Assembly (NCBI GenBank): GCA_000708835.1
Contig: DF237109.1
Location: forward strand, 62,001 to 126,000
Length of the DNA stretch: 64,000 bases
Origin: Klebsormidium nitens
Taxonomy: Eukaryota > Streptophyta > Klebsormidiophyceae > Klebsormidiales > Klebsormidiaceae
Direction of reading: 5' to 3'
Shown piece by piece: positions 11,201 through 21,478 of the stretch (the first letter of the stretch is position 1; each line of letters begins with the position of its first letter). Made by a program: the position numbers and the translations under genes. The notes below the pieces were generated by a model. That model ran no database searches and was not told where the DNA came from. It saw nothing but the letters and a program-made list of their open reading frames with translations.

Positions 11201-14200
11201 GCGGTCGACAGCGCCTTGTAGTACACGTGCGCGGCTGTCGGCACCAGGTCCACCTCTTCCGGGAAAGACGGCGCGAAATGCGCGTCCAGGTTCGCGATAT
11301 CCGCTTGCACGGCCGCGGCCGCGCGTGCGAGCGACGCTGGGTCGAGGACCACCGCGCTGGCGGGCGCGGGGCCGTCGGAGGCGAAGAGGTGCGCCTTGAA
11401 CCGGTCCTCGCAGCACTTCTGCGGAATGACGGAACGACGGAACAGAAAGCTGAGCGCCGCGCGGGATATTTGATCGGAGCGACGCGCCTTTGTCAAAATC
11501 GAGCAGCAGAATGGACAAAGAATCGAAGCAGTATCGAAGCAGTATCGAAACGACAATCTACCGCTCTCTTTTAGGCACTCGTTTTCCGATACTTTCTTTT
11601 TCCAAGTCTGCAACAATCACGGACTTGCGAAGAACGAAAGAAGCACACGCCTTCGCACGCTTAAAATGTTGGGAGAACAAGCAACTTGGAAAGATTCGAC
11701 AGCGAACTTAAGCCATCAACTTGACTCTCATTCCATTCAAATCTCTGCGGGCCTCTCCTCCGCTTTTATTACTGGAGTTCTATAATTGCTTTCCTTCTCC
11801 TAATCTGAATCGACGTTGTGCTTCTTAATCGAATGACGGTGCTTGAACGCGTCCCAAAACCTTCAGGTTCTACATCCCAAAACTTGCAAGCTCTGATCAA
11901 CAGACGCTCTGGCGTACCTCGACCCAGCTCCTGACGGGGATGGCAATCTTCTTGACGTCCAGCTCCCACTTGAGCAGCAGGCTCAGCAGCTGCAGCACCA
12001 GCTCCAGCGCCGCCGGCGGTTCATTTCGGGGGAACGCCGTCTGGAATGACGTCACCGTGCTCGTGGCGGGCTCCATCAGAACTGCAGATGGGGTGTGCCG
12101 GAACTCTCGTTATACGTGAAACTGACACCTCTGATTTAGTGTGCGCCACTTCTGCTGTCTGACCAATTTGCTCTGTAAGCAATGATGCCGTTTGATAGCT
12201 TACAACGGAGCGGTGATTCGAACCCGTCGTATTGCGCGGCAGGCTTCGAGCAGATGCATGATTGAGGAGAAGATTGCCTGACAACGTTTAAAAAACCACT
12301 CTTCAAACTGTCAGAAATGCGGGCCACGGTTTGACCCCGAAATCTCAACCAGATGCCGGTTGAGGGCCTCTCCAGTGTGCCAAAGAAAGTCGTTCATAAA
12401 CGAGGAGCCAACCCCTTAGCAACAATCTTCTGGATACGCGATCTACCGTCTGTTCTTTGCTTGCGGTTCACACATCCGTGCCGCACACAATACTGCAAAG
12501 ATGTCCACCTGTTTCCTCTTGAGGCCTTTCGAGCTTTGAAGCGATTGATGAGGGATTGCCTACCCGCGATGGCCTCCCCGTGCAGGTCCATCTCGCGCTT
12601 CGTCAGCAGCCCCTTTTGCGCGAGGTAGCTGACGTCTGTCAGCTGCGCGACCGTCGCGCGCAGGTAGGGCGGGCCCGTCTGGTACCTGTGCGCGAGCTCG
12701 CCCAGCATCGCAAGCGAGCAGCGCGCGCCGCGGATGTGGAAGTGGGACTCGAAGAGGTGCAGGATCTCGGACCAGTGTTGGTTCAAGGAGAAGGACTCGC
12801 CTGCGGGCGGGGACGAGATCTGGGCGTCAGTTGACAGTTCTTTGAGCCAACCGAAGGTCTGTTGTATAGTCTGGTACCAAGAGAATATTTGCTAGTCCCT
12901 TTGGATATCAGTGTTCTCCTCCAGGTTTTTGAGGACTGGAATGGAAAAGCCTAGGATCTGCACGACTTATCTTGAAGAACTTCTGTGCACAATTTCTCCT
13001 CCAGGTTTCTGAGGTCTGGAATAAAAAAGCCTAGAATCTGCACGACTTTTCTTGAAGAACTTCTGTGCGCAATTTCAACACGGAAAGAGGCACACTCAAA
13101 AGTTTAGCGGACGCCGCGCATTGTCATGCCTTTCGTTGAACAGCCCGCTCAATGCAGATTCCGGTATCTTCTTTCAAAGAGAAAGAGGATTTTCCTGAAA
13201 CTTCTCGAAGGACTCTTGTATACAATCCCAATCGTAGAGACGTGCACGTCAAGGCTTAGCAAACGTGACACATTGATTTTTGAGAGACCCGCTCCATCAA
13301 ACTTCCGTACCCTTTTTGAAAAATGCTCACCAACTGTATCTTCGTTCTCTTTCCACGCCACTGCCAGCAGGGCATCGTACGCCTTCTCGACGTCAGCCAC
13401 CGGTATCCTTGCCGCATCCCGCCCGTCGGCGTTCTTGCGGCGGTGGTGCGTTGCAGTGCAGACGACCTTCAGCTGGACCTGGCTCTTCATGGGGCGGCCT
13501 TTCCAGTCGCGGAGGGCGACCATCTTAGAGGGGACCGTGACTAGAGTGGCGCCTTTCGGGGAGCCGGAGGCAAGCAGGTCCTGGAAGGTGAGGGATCCCT
13601 CGCCGATGAAGTCGTCCGTCACCTGGGCCGACTGGGAAAGAGGGCGAAGAGCAAGTTTAGGATACTTTCACGGCATTTTCGGGCGAAATTCTCGAAAGGC
13701 TAAGCGAACCGCAAGTGGAGTGCTGATTGCAGCCTAGTCGCCGATGCAACATTGTTCACAATGCAGACCTTCCAAGACACTGTTCAAATCAAGAAGACTC
13801 TCCCTCTTGCCTTCCTATATTGCCCAAGCTGGCTACCCTGCTTTGACGAGCCCTCTTTCAAAGAGAAAAAGTACAGGACACGGGTAACCAAAACGAAGCC
13901 ATCCGTTTCTGAGGATCTACGATTGCTCACACCCACTGAGACGTTTATATTTTACAAAGAGCCTTCCTTGACGTTCCTGCGTCCAGATTGGTACCCTCAC
14001 CTCTGGCCTCGTTGACTTGCGAATCTTTCTCGATGCTAGCTTTCCAGCCGCATTGACTGCTGTGGCCGGTAAAGTGGCCACCCGGTTCATGGTTCCCATG
14101 ATGCTCATCGCCCCATGCTGCGGATCTAGGTCGTCCGAGTCCCAAACCTCGACCAGAACCTCGTCCTTAAGGCTAGCCGCGTGAAAGACCGGCAGCTTTT

Positions 14201-15648
14201 CCTTCCATTCTGGGTTGAGCGAGTCGTTAACCACTCTCGTTTCGGCCCTGACCGGCGCTGACCCGTCTGAGACGAGGGTCACAGTACAGTATGGGTCGCA
14301 TTTACTGGCCTTTACTGCCTTGCACGTGCACAGGTCCTTGAGGATGCCCCCCATCGTGAAGTCGGTTGCTTTGATGTCGCTGCCTGACAGGACCTCGACT
14401 GAGAGTGTGCCAATAAATCCGGGGAGCGCTTCTTGTTTCCGCAGGATGGAATCGTAACTTTCGAGCTCGATCTTCTTCCAGGCTTTGTATGCGTCAAAAC
14501 TCTCGAAGTCGGTCGGCAGGTGCAGGCCTGCGTCCGCTTTGAGTGCAGCTACGCGGGCCTTGATGTCTGCAAGGAGATGTTCGGAAAGATGTTGAAAGGC
14601 GTCAGCGAAAAGCAAAAAGAAGAGCTTGAAACGACTATAAGAATAACACCAAAGGTGTCTTTGGGACCGGAAGCGGTGTGCCATGTTCGAAAAGTAACTC
14701 ACCGGCGGGCTTCAACAAAAGTACCAGCTTCTTTACAGTCGGGTCTCCTTACTGGCTACCTAAATCAATATGCTACTGTAAGTCTTGCTTGCAGGGAATC
14801 GGCTGCACTTGCAGTTCAAAGTAATTTGCATGAGAATGGCTTAATCGAATCACAAAGTCGCATTGTTCAATCCCACTTTACCATGTCTTAGGTGCGAGAG
14901 GTGCATGAAAGCAGACTTGATGAGTGTCAGAGGTCTTGAGAGAGATTTTTGTTCGAGGGCATAGAACATTACGACGATCAAACTAAAGCGGAATATTCGA
15001 ATAAAAACTCTAAAGTTCATCTAGTTAACAAAACTTGGGGAGAATGCAGTCAACTTCAAAGGCAAGCTAACCTGGTATGCGGAAGGAGAGCTCGTTCTGA
15101 ACCTCCACCACTGCCTCTTGGTGCGCTTTAGTGTCAAAACCAAAGGCTCTCCTGAGAAACTCTGCAGCCGCGTAGCACTCTTCAATCGGCTTAGCACTCT
15201 CCTCCTGTGCAGCAAACACTGCCCTCAAGGCAGCTCTGTACACGCCCGCCATCTGATTCTGGTCCACCTGTTTCCTTGTTGAGAAAGCTGACGCAGTGTC
15301 GGCACCGCCACTCTGATATTGGCTTTGCAAGCTAGCAGTCTTTGGCTCTGTGAGACGATCCCCATCCTGTTTCCTGTCTTGCCAGACTATCTTAGCACCC
15401 TCAGGTCCGCTATCTGACACGCTGCCCCACTTGTAGTTGCCACCACCCTCTTGCAAACTCGCTGCGGGGCTTTCTCGTCGCCCTCCCTTTCCATTTAGTC
15501 CTTCTGATGTGTGCACTTCATCTTCATTATCTGACGAGTCTAGATCGATGTCTGCCAATGTCAGCTCGATTCTAGGCCTGGCTGTACCCTGAATGTCTCC
15601 ATCGATGATGGAAGCTGCCGAAGCAGCTATTTTGGCGGAAGGATCCAT
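2290..15648 (-). CDS. C2/MUN-domain (Munc13-like) protein with C-terminal GRAM-like repeats
   Basis: Twenty exons join into 1,570 codons: 15072-15648, 14001-14566, 13331-13631, 12564-12800, 11918-12081, 11146-11418, 10195-10414, 9437-9564, 8800-8934, 7828-8415, 7040-7165, 6653-6757, 6141-6284, 5679-5828, 5132-5409, 4346-4495, 3756-3958, 3215-3315, 2779-2877, 2290-2457. All phases agree. Order in the protein: acidic/serine-rich N-terminus; a C2 domain (about 245-400; KCDPYC, SLNPEW, WDSDDLD) with a long insert before its last strand; a MUN/MHD region (about 480-1190) broken by a roughly 110-residue Ser/Asp/Glu-rich insert in exon 10; then two GRAM-like segments (about 1315-1385, FGLPREDK...AGTLYVT...VCW; about 1450-1545, AGTLVATP...LIFD...VGFTNPP). 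MUN proteins prime SNARE assembly in exocytosis and GRAM domains bind phosphoinositides, so a role in vesicle tethering or fusion is inferred. The start is the first ATG of the open first exon. Exon 14 uses a GC donor. The joins around exon 14 are the least certain. Confidence 0.82.
4346..4760 (-). repeat. Echoed splice acceptor and exon start (C2/MUN gene, exon 16)
   Basis: The functional exon starts at 4495 on the minus strand. A copy of the same edge (pyrimidine tract, CAG, then an ACCGCGAAGAAGCTGGC-like exon start) begins at 4615, and a weaker copy at 4740. Steps are 120 and 125 bases. Only the copy at 4495 continues into the GRAM coding frame. The second copy meets a stop within about 12 codons in the coding phase. 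These are intronic duplicates, not exons, as far as the reading frame shows. Confidence 0.75.
5960..6007 (-). other. Exon-like segment that does not fit the reading frame
   Basis: On the minus strand a good acceptor (TGTGTTCAG) is followed at 6007 by sequence that can read NLQRLHDVEENPKYGLN then stop. It would need a phase-2 donor upstream, but exon 13 (6141-6284) ends in phase 0 at a good GTGGGC donor. Joined in phase 0 it gives a stop after six residues. Exon 13 to exon 14 directly keeps the frame, so I left this out of the main model. It may be a skipped or alternative terminal exon, or a relic. Confidence 0.35.
8990..9245. repeat. Intronic tandem repeats
   Basis: A diverged duplication has copies near 8995 and 9106, sharing TTCTTGA..CTATGCTC and GCCAAATG.TT blocks, period about 111. 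It is followed by two exact copies of a 24-base unit beginning at 9189 and 9213 (unit contains CCTTCGACCATCTGAATGG), with a partial third copy at 9237. All lie in the intron between exons 8 and 9 of the C2/MUN gene. Confidence 0.8.
10280..10745 (-). repeat. Three tandem copies of an exon start with its splice acceptor (C2/MUN gene, exon 7)
   Basis: Exon 7 starts at 10414 on the minus strand (CTATTCCAG then GACCTGGTGGTCGCC). The same acceptor plus about 80 bases of exon recurs at 10581 and again, more diverged, at 10728, in the upstream intron. Steps are 167 and 147 bases. All three carry the segment for LGVRQPRL or a worn version of it. Only the copy at 10414 continues into the conserved helix SLLHEHIVAWM, so it is the functional one. 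Confidence 0.85.
12911..13325. repeat. Intronic tandem duplications
   Basis: An 80-base unit (starting TTCTCCTCCAGGTTT) occurs at 12914 and 12994 with a partial third copy. It is followed by a second, more diverged pair with copies near 13060-13180 and 13205-13320, which share GAACTTCTGTG-like, TTTAGC, CCCGCTC and CTTCCGGTA-like blocks at about 145-base spacing. They fill most of the intron between exons 3 and 4 of the C2/MUN gene. Confidence 0.7.
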
Positions 15649-16435
15649 CGTTAAGGATAATCTCAGCCCAAACTCCTTAGAAACATTGATTCAAGCTTTC
15701 ATGCTGTCAGCTTTCCTAATCGCAAAGCTCCAATGCGTACAACCAGCTTCCGAATATGCGCGAAGCAGCACAGTTTCTTCCTTATAACAATCTTAAGCCA
15801 CGCTCAAGCTCATGAATAGCGAAGCGCTGGCGGCGCTTGTGATAGAGGAGAGAACGTGTAAGACTAGGAAAGGGCATACATCAAGGACTACCGTATGCAG
15901 AAGTTTGAACAAACGCATCAGCTGTGTGGCGGCAGCACAGCCATCTTACTCATGCAATGGTCCGATGCTAGATCACAGCAGGTATGCAACTTGGAATGCA
16001 AAGATGCAACTGTCAGGTCAGTCTAGGTTTCTATCGAACGGACGGCAGCCAATCTTCTTGCGCGCGCAATGCTTCTGTAGTTGCGAACCGTCGATCTGAA
16101 ATCACTACCCGGCAGGTCGCTGCCTGGAGTTCCGTTCAAGATTCCGGCCCAGCCAAGAAGTAGAAATCAGCTCCACTCAAGCAGAGACCAAGAGCTGTAT
16201 TCTTAATAGAGTCTTTTCCGATGCCGGAACGGAAGAGCAGTACCACAGCGGAAGCCAGAACAAGATTTGCATGCATTTATTATCTTCAGTCTTCAAGTTC
16301 AAGCAGGAGACTGCAATTTCAAAGCTTCACCTGTTTCAGAGACCTCAGTTCAAGCAGCTGCCAGATCAGATACGGGTAGGGAGACATTTATAGAGGGCCC
16401 TCCACTTCTGTAACTTGTTGAGTCTAATTGACGCC
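15649..16435. promoter_or_regulatory. Divergent spacer shared by the C2/MUN gene and thioredoxin z
   Basis: The two start codons face away from each other across 787 bases, so both 5' UTRs and both promoters must lie here. I see no further coding exon and cannot assign a TATA box or operator with confidence. Confidence 0.6.
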
Positions 16436-18752
16436 ATGGCCATCACAGCATCACACGCAACGGTCCGGTTGCCGTCGTCGTTCAGCTGTAGCTCATCTTT
16501 GCAGGATGCGGCTCCCACTTCGTCCTTTGCACTTCAACACACCAGCAGAATCACTTCAGCGTCCAAGCCTCGTGGGTTATTATCAATTGCTAGTGCACCG
16601 ATTCATGCAGGCTTGTTTGCAAAGACTGCATATCTTGGCCGTCAACTAGCCGTAGTTCGCGCCACACAATTGCGTGTATCAGGTGGTCACAGAGGGCGAG
16701 GTGGAGCTTTGGTGACGCGTAATGCTGGAACGGTGGTGAGTCTTACAGCTTGAGAAGCTTTTCTTTTTGAAACGCCCCTTGCTCATTGTCTAAAATTCAA
16801 AGGAGGATACTTGCGATAGGATAGAGCAGAGTTTCGCTAGACTAGTTTGGCCTCCCCCTGGAAGGGAATCGCTCCCCACCAAATTCTTTACTTGACATTC
16901 TGAGCAGAGCAATTCAGCAGAGTTGGCCTCTTCTCATATCTGAGAAGTCGGATCCCCTTCAGGACAGTGGTTTGTCAAAATGTTCCCGGATCAGTTCAAA
17001 GCTCACCGTCAATTCTGCTTCAGACCTTCCTGCCATGGCTGCGGCTCTTGCCCTCCGGTATGAACTGAGAGTCACTTAATGTTCAATTTTTTGTCCTAGC
17101 TCCTTGCCAACTTCATATACAAAGTTCCCCAATGATCAGGCCAGTAAGTATTGACATGTGCAGGAAAAAGTGACCGCAAAGGAACTGGATGACATTCTGT
17201 TGAATGAAAGGACAAAACCAATCGGTGAGTGAGTTCTGCTACCATTGCTCTTCTTAATCATAGTCCAACTTCGAAAGTCTCGTCATATATCAAGGAGAGG
17301 TCGCAAACACACGATATTCAGCTATTTAGTGGCCAGAATTGCGGACGCGCTTCTACTTCAAGTTTTCCACATGCCACCATGCTAGCCCCTCTTATGGGAG
17401 GTCATCAGTGAGTAATAGTGGTAGTCATGCGATAGTCATGCAATGGGCTCGATTCGAATGAGTCATACTTCCAGGAGATGATGCGGCGCTTAAACAAAAT
17501 TGGAGTCAAGAGAATGAATGTCCTTTGATGTGCAGTGATTGACTTTTACGCAACGTGGTGTGGACCTTGCATCATGCTGGCACAGGAACTGAAACAGGTC
17601 AGCTTCTTCTCTTTGTTGCCAGACATGAATGCAGTATCTTCTGTCCTCTTCTGTAGACTGTAACAAGTGGGGGATCTTTCTTAGTCCCTGGCTCCCTCGA
17701 TTGAGTGAGGCAAGCTGGCAGCTCTCGCGGTTCTATTCTTGTGCCTCTCTTTTTTTTGATTGTCGGGTATGTATGGCATGCCTCTCGGATTGACGACTTT
17801 ATTGCTCTTTGCAGCTCTCAGCAGAATTGGGGGACAAAGTGAGGTTCTTGAAGGTAGGTTGATCACGAGATGTTGATTACGCCCAAGCTTTAAGACCACC
17901 CAAGTTCACGCACTCGGAGGACAGTTCCAATCTGACTACTGGGCTTGTTTATGGCACTCCAGGCATGCATCTCATCTGTGTTCTGAGTTTCCTAGTCACT
18001 GTCGTCACTGTAACGACCATGCGTGTTTGGGCTTTGCTCTGCTAAAAAGTGTTGCTTGTCAAAGTTGGCTTTGGACGAAATTCTGATTGCTGTACGGACG
18101 AAAGGGCTCTCGAAGTTCAGTTCAAAATTTGAGCATCTACCAGATCACTTGAAACTGCGTACTAGGAAGGGACTTACACGTCAAGCTGTGTCTCTCTGCT
18201 CCTCGAGCCTGGACTGAGGCCCACCTCATGCTCTGAAGACAAAATCCATCCCCTGGCGGAATAGTTGATAATAGTAGGCAAAGCTGCAAAAGTGATATGT
18301 CTCCTATTGCAGGTCGATACCGACGAAGAGACGATGCTTGCAAGCCAACTACGAGTAAGATCTCTTACCTGCGCCTTACAGAATTCTGAATTGTCTGCCG
18401 GTTGGTTGGGTTTGTCTTGTCGAACGGACTGATGGCAAATCGAAGATGCAGCTTCTAAGCAAAAATGACGAGTGTGACGACGAGCCCGTCAAAGGCATAA
18501 TAGACATCAGGCGACGAGGACTCTCGAAATCGTACCTTGTCGTAATCATCTCGTCTGATTGCTTGTTTTGTGCTTGTCTAGTTTGCGGCATTCGTCATAT
18601 GGTCGACTTAACACTATCGTATGGCTCTCATGCAGATCCAAGGACTGCCAACCATGGTCTTCGTCAGTGACGACAAAACGAAGAACGCTATCCGAACAGA
18701 AGGGTTGTTGTCTTCTGAACAGATCAAGGAAATTATAGAGAAGGAACTCTAA
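16436..18752 (+). CDS. TRXZ: Plastid thioredoxin z (CITRX-type thioredoxin)
   Basis: Six exons (16436-16735, 17164-17224, 17536-17597, 17815-17853, 18313-18354, 18636-18752) give 206 residues. The first 100 or so are Ser/Thr/Arg-rich and look like a chloroplast transit peptide. The mature part has EKVTAKELDDILLNER, the active site WCGPC at 128-132, VDTDEE, and the cis-proline loop GLPTMVF near 173, then RTEGLLSSEQIKEIIEKEL. These match plant CITRX/TRX z, which in known plants reduces partners on the plastid-encoded RNA polymerase (PEP) and is needed for plastid transcription. The start is the first ATG in an open exon. Another plastid thioredoxin is unlikely given the ELDDILLNER signature. 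Confidence 0.92.
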
Positions 18753-19837
18753 AACAATGCGTGCGCGCAAAAGATATTGTAGTTGCACAGATGGCGCCAC
18801 TACACTGAAGGCTTTCTGCCCTGCTGATGAACATGTTCGACGAGCTTCAGATTCAAAAGCCGGCTAGACAGGGCGAGCTGATGATCCGTTGCAAGGACCA
18901 GATTTGTGACATGATCATGAAGAGACAACTCCTTTCAAGGCGATCCGACAGACATGTGAGTCTGCAACTTGCTTGTGGAACGGCATGCATGCAATGATCA
19001 CAATGATGGTAGATAGTCTGAGCTATAGTGATGCAATCGCGACCCAACCTACATGTAATGTCCGACTCGATCACTTCAGTGCATGCAAGTCACCTTCATC
19101 GTGGATCAAACGTTCATGTGCCACTGAGTCACCCAGAGATCTTGGGAGCTGTTGATTGAACGTATCATTGTGCATGAGCTATCCTGTAAGTCATGTGCAA
19201 CTATGGACGGTGGAGCCATGGCCAGCCGCGGCCAGACTGGCACAAGGTAGCTCGTCATTTAGTCGCGGGTGACCATGTCATAATCGAGCTATATCAATGA
19301 ATGATGGCGCGTGCGCATATTCGTTAGCCTTTGTGATACATGTCCAATACTCAGCTAAAGAGCGGACGGTTTTTTCTTGAAGCCGAATTAAGCATCCAAC
19401 TTAACCCTCCAAATTGTTATAAACTGCATGGCGGTAGCACCTCCAGTCTTGTTTAATCAAGAAGGTATTAAGCAGATAGGCCAGGCCGCTGCATATCTTG
19501 TTCAGCTGGCTTGATAGGCTGCCACATGTACGCAGTATACCTGAGTGACTCAGGATCTATACCAGAGCGCATGGAAGCTCCTGCTTATCTTAGTACAATC
19601 AAAGAATAGCGCCCTCGTATGCAAACAATATGATCACCATGTAGCTTCAAAAGAGCTTGCTATCCCAACTCTAAAACGTGTCAAGAAGCAATTCAGCTGT
19701 CCTCTTTACTCTACCCTCCTGAAATTGAAAAGTCTGCAGTATTGACAATACGAGTGCCCGAGTGACCCAGGATGGTGCATGTCAGATCTCCTGATTAAGA
19801 TGTTAACAAAGAAACACTGCTAAACACCAAAATGGGT
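18753..19837. other. Tail-to-tail spacer, no gene seen
   Basis: This lies between the stops of thioredoxin z (+) and HSBP (-). It must hold both 3' UTRs. The DNA is rich in ATGCATGC-type palindromes (18983, 19081) and has no open frame with a recognisable domain. Confidence 0.55.
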
Positions 19838-20727
19838 TCAATGATCGCTCGTTCGCGGTGGGGCTACTGGTTGATGAGATGGATTCCCTTGCGGCGCCTC
19901 AGCTCCCGCCTCCTTGATCAACTCTCCGATGCTCTTCTCCAGCTCATCAATGCGCCCACCCATCTCATCAAGTGTTGCGCAGTCAAGGAGGCAACGCATT
20001 GCAGCTTAACATGATAAGATGGTATAGAAGAACTCCAAAGCACTGATGCAATTGTGATGGCAAGCCTCAAGGCAGTGGGCAAAGCACATTCCCAGTTTGA
20101 GCATCTTCAAATAGACTTGCAGGATTGCACTCAGAGCGTGGGAGGATATTCCTTGAAATGATGCTGTCCGACATTGTCTGAAACCGTGCTTGCTGCACAT
20201 AAGTACAGATGGGGCACGTTAGCGGCTCCGATCATCAAGCCTCAAGTGACTTGCTTACCAAGACAACACTGCATTTGCCCCCAGAGTTGAGGAGCCACTC
20301 CAATGCCTACCGTGCCGCACTAAACGCAGTCCAGATTTAAAAACTTCTGCCACTTGTGATGAGTTGGCCCTTTCTAATGAGCCAGCACTGCGGGCCACCA
20401 GGATTAGACTATGCCTGGGGACTTACCATCTGCTGTAGTAGGTTCTGGACGAAGGCCGTCAAGTCTGCCGTGTTCTGAGGTGGACTAGCGTCCGTTTCAG
20501 GAGCTTTGTTGTCCCCCTGGAATGTTGCCACAGTCTTGTATCACTGAGATGCAGATGTGACAAACTCAACAGCCTTATTATTGTCAGAGCATGTGCCTCC
20601 AAACCTGCTGAGTCTGAAAGCGTTGAGTGCCTTTCAGAGTGCAAGCATCGCTCATAATCTCCAGTTTCAGATGCACTGAAGTAGGAAGAATGCAGAACCG
20701 AGACTTTACGGTTGACATACTCACCAT
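19838..20727 (-). CDS. HSBP: Heat shock factor-binding protein
   Basis: Four exons encode 89 residues: 20725-20727 (only the ATG), 20427-20516, 20150-20192, 19838-19971. The core reads NTADLTAFVQNLLQQM, then QARFQTMSDSIISR, then IDEMGGRIDELEKSIGELI, the conserved coiled-coil heptads of HSBP1, which binds trimeric heat-shock factors and damps their activity. The tail after GAEAPQGNP is disordered and variable in this family. The third intron has AT-AC ends of the U12 class (see separate entry). Without it the frame breaks between SR and IDEMG, so the family match fixes the junction. The start codon is the last codon of exon 1, directly followed by a GTGAGT donor. Confidence 0.9.
19972..20149 (-). 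other. U12-type AT-AC intron in HSBP
   Basis: On the minus strand the intron starts ATATCCTCC at 20149, close to the U12 donor consensus (A/G)TATCCTT. It ends with a branch-site-like TCCTTGAC (branch A at 19983) and the acceptor CAAC-AC at 19972, 11 bases after that A. Splicing here joins AGG A to TT GAT, restoring SRIDEMGG. No GT-AG pair gives the conserved frame. Confidence 0.88.
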
Positions 20728-21478
20728 GCCTCCCCTCTGCTCAAGCTGCTTGGCGGGGGCAGACTATCAAAGCGCCGCCAATTGAAGCAGGGACTTTACT
20801 CTGACGATGCTAATGCAATTGTCAGGCCTTCTGGAGACGTTTGATCTTGGGAATTACGATGCCAATGGGGAAAACAATTGGAGGAAAGACGCCCGAAAGA
20901 CGTTGTCAAAACGTGAAGGAATTTCAATCAACACCAATTTCTGTGTTGGTTTGAAGTTGAACACAATCCTGATCTGGAATTCTGCTTTGAATGTTCCGCT
21001 GCTCGTAAGCCGTTCCGGTCTTCGCAGCGGACTCGCCCGAGCTGGACTCACGTCTTTGTTTCTTTCCGAAAACATCTCTGGTACGGCGGATTCCGCTAGC
21101 TTTGGCGGAACGTGGTGTAGGCTGTGCCATGCTGCTGTACGGAGCCTTTCCTACCCCAGTCTAAATTCTTATCATGCAATAAATTCTTATTATGCCTGCG
21201 CCTTTGTCTGTGCTTGCAAGAATGCTACGAGTACTACTGCTAGCGGTGACAACGCTTGATTAGAGTCTACTTTGTCTTGAGTAGATAGTTTTGCACGTCT
21301 GTGTTCTGTGTTGTTAGGGTCCGGTGAATGCCCCGGGTTTCTTGTGGTCCGCCCGCCTGTTGTCTTGCCCAACTGCTGGTACATATACAGAAACGTTGAA
21401 ACGTCTCTCCTGGAACTTGCTGACTCTCCTGTTCTCTGATGCACGGGGTGGTGGTCACCAAAACCAGTCAAGAACACA
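20728..21478. promoter_or_regulatory. Divergent spacer between HSBP and the TlyA-like gene
   Basis: Both genes start from this 751-base stretch. It holds the 5' UTR of HSBP exon 1 and the promoter regions. Open frames in 20807-21259 lack splice support and any recognisable domain, so I do not call a gene. Confidence 0.55.

Noticed and set aside
12205-12245. TTCGAA-centred motif resembling a tRNA B box
   Set aside because: No matching acceptor stem, D arm or anticodon arm upstream on the same strand.
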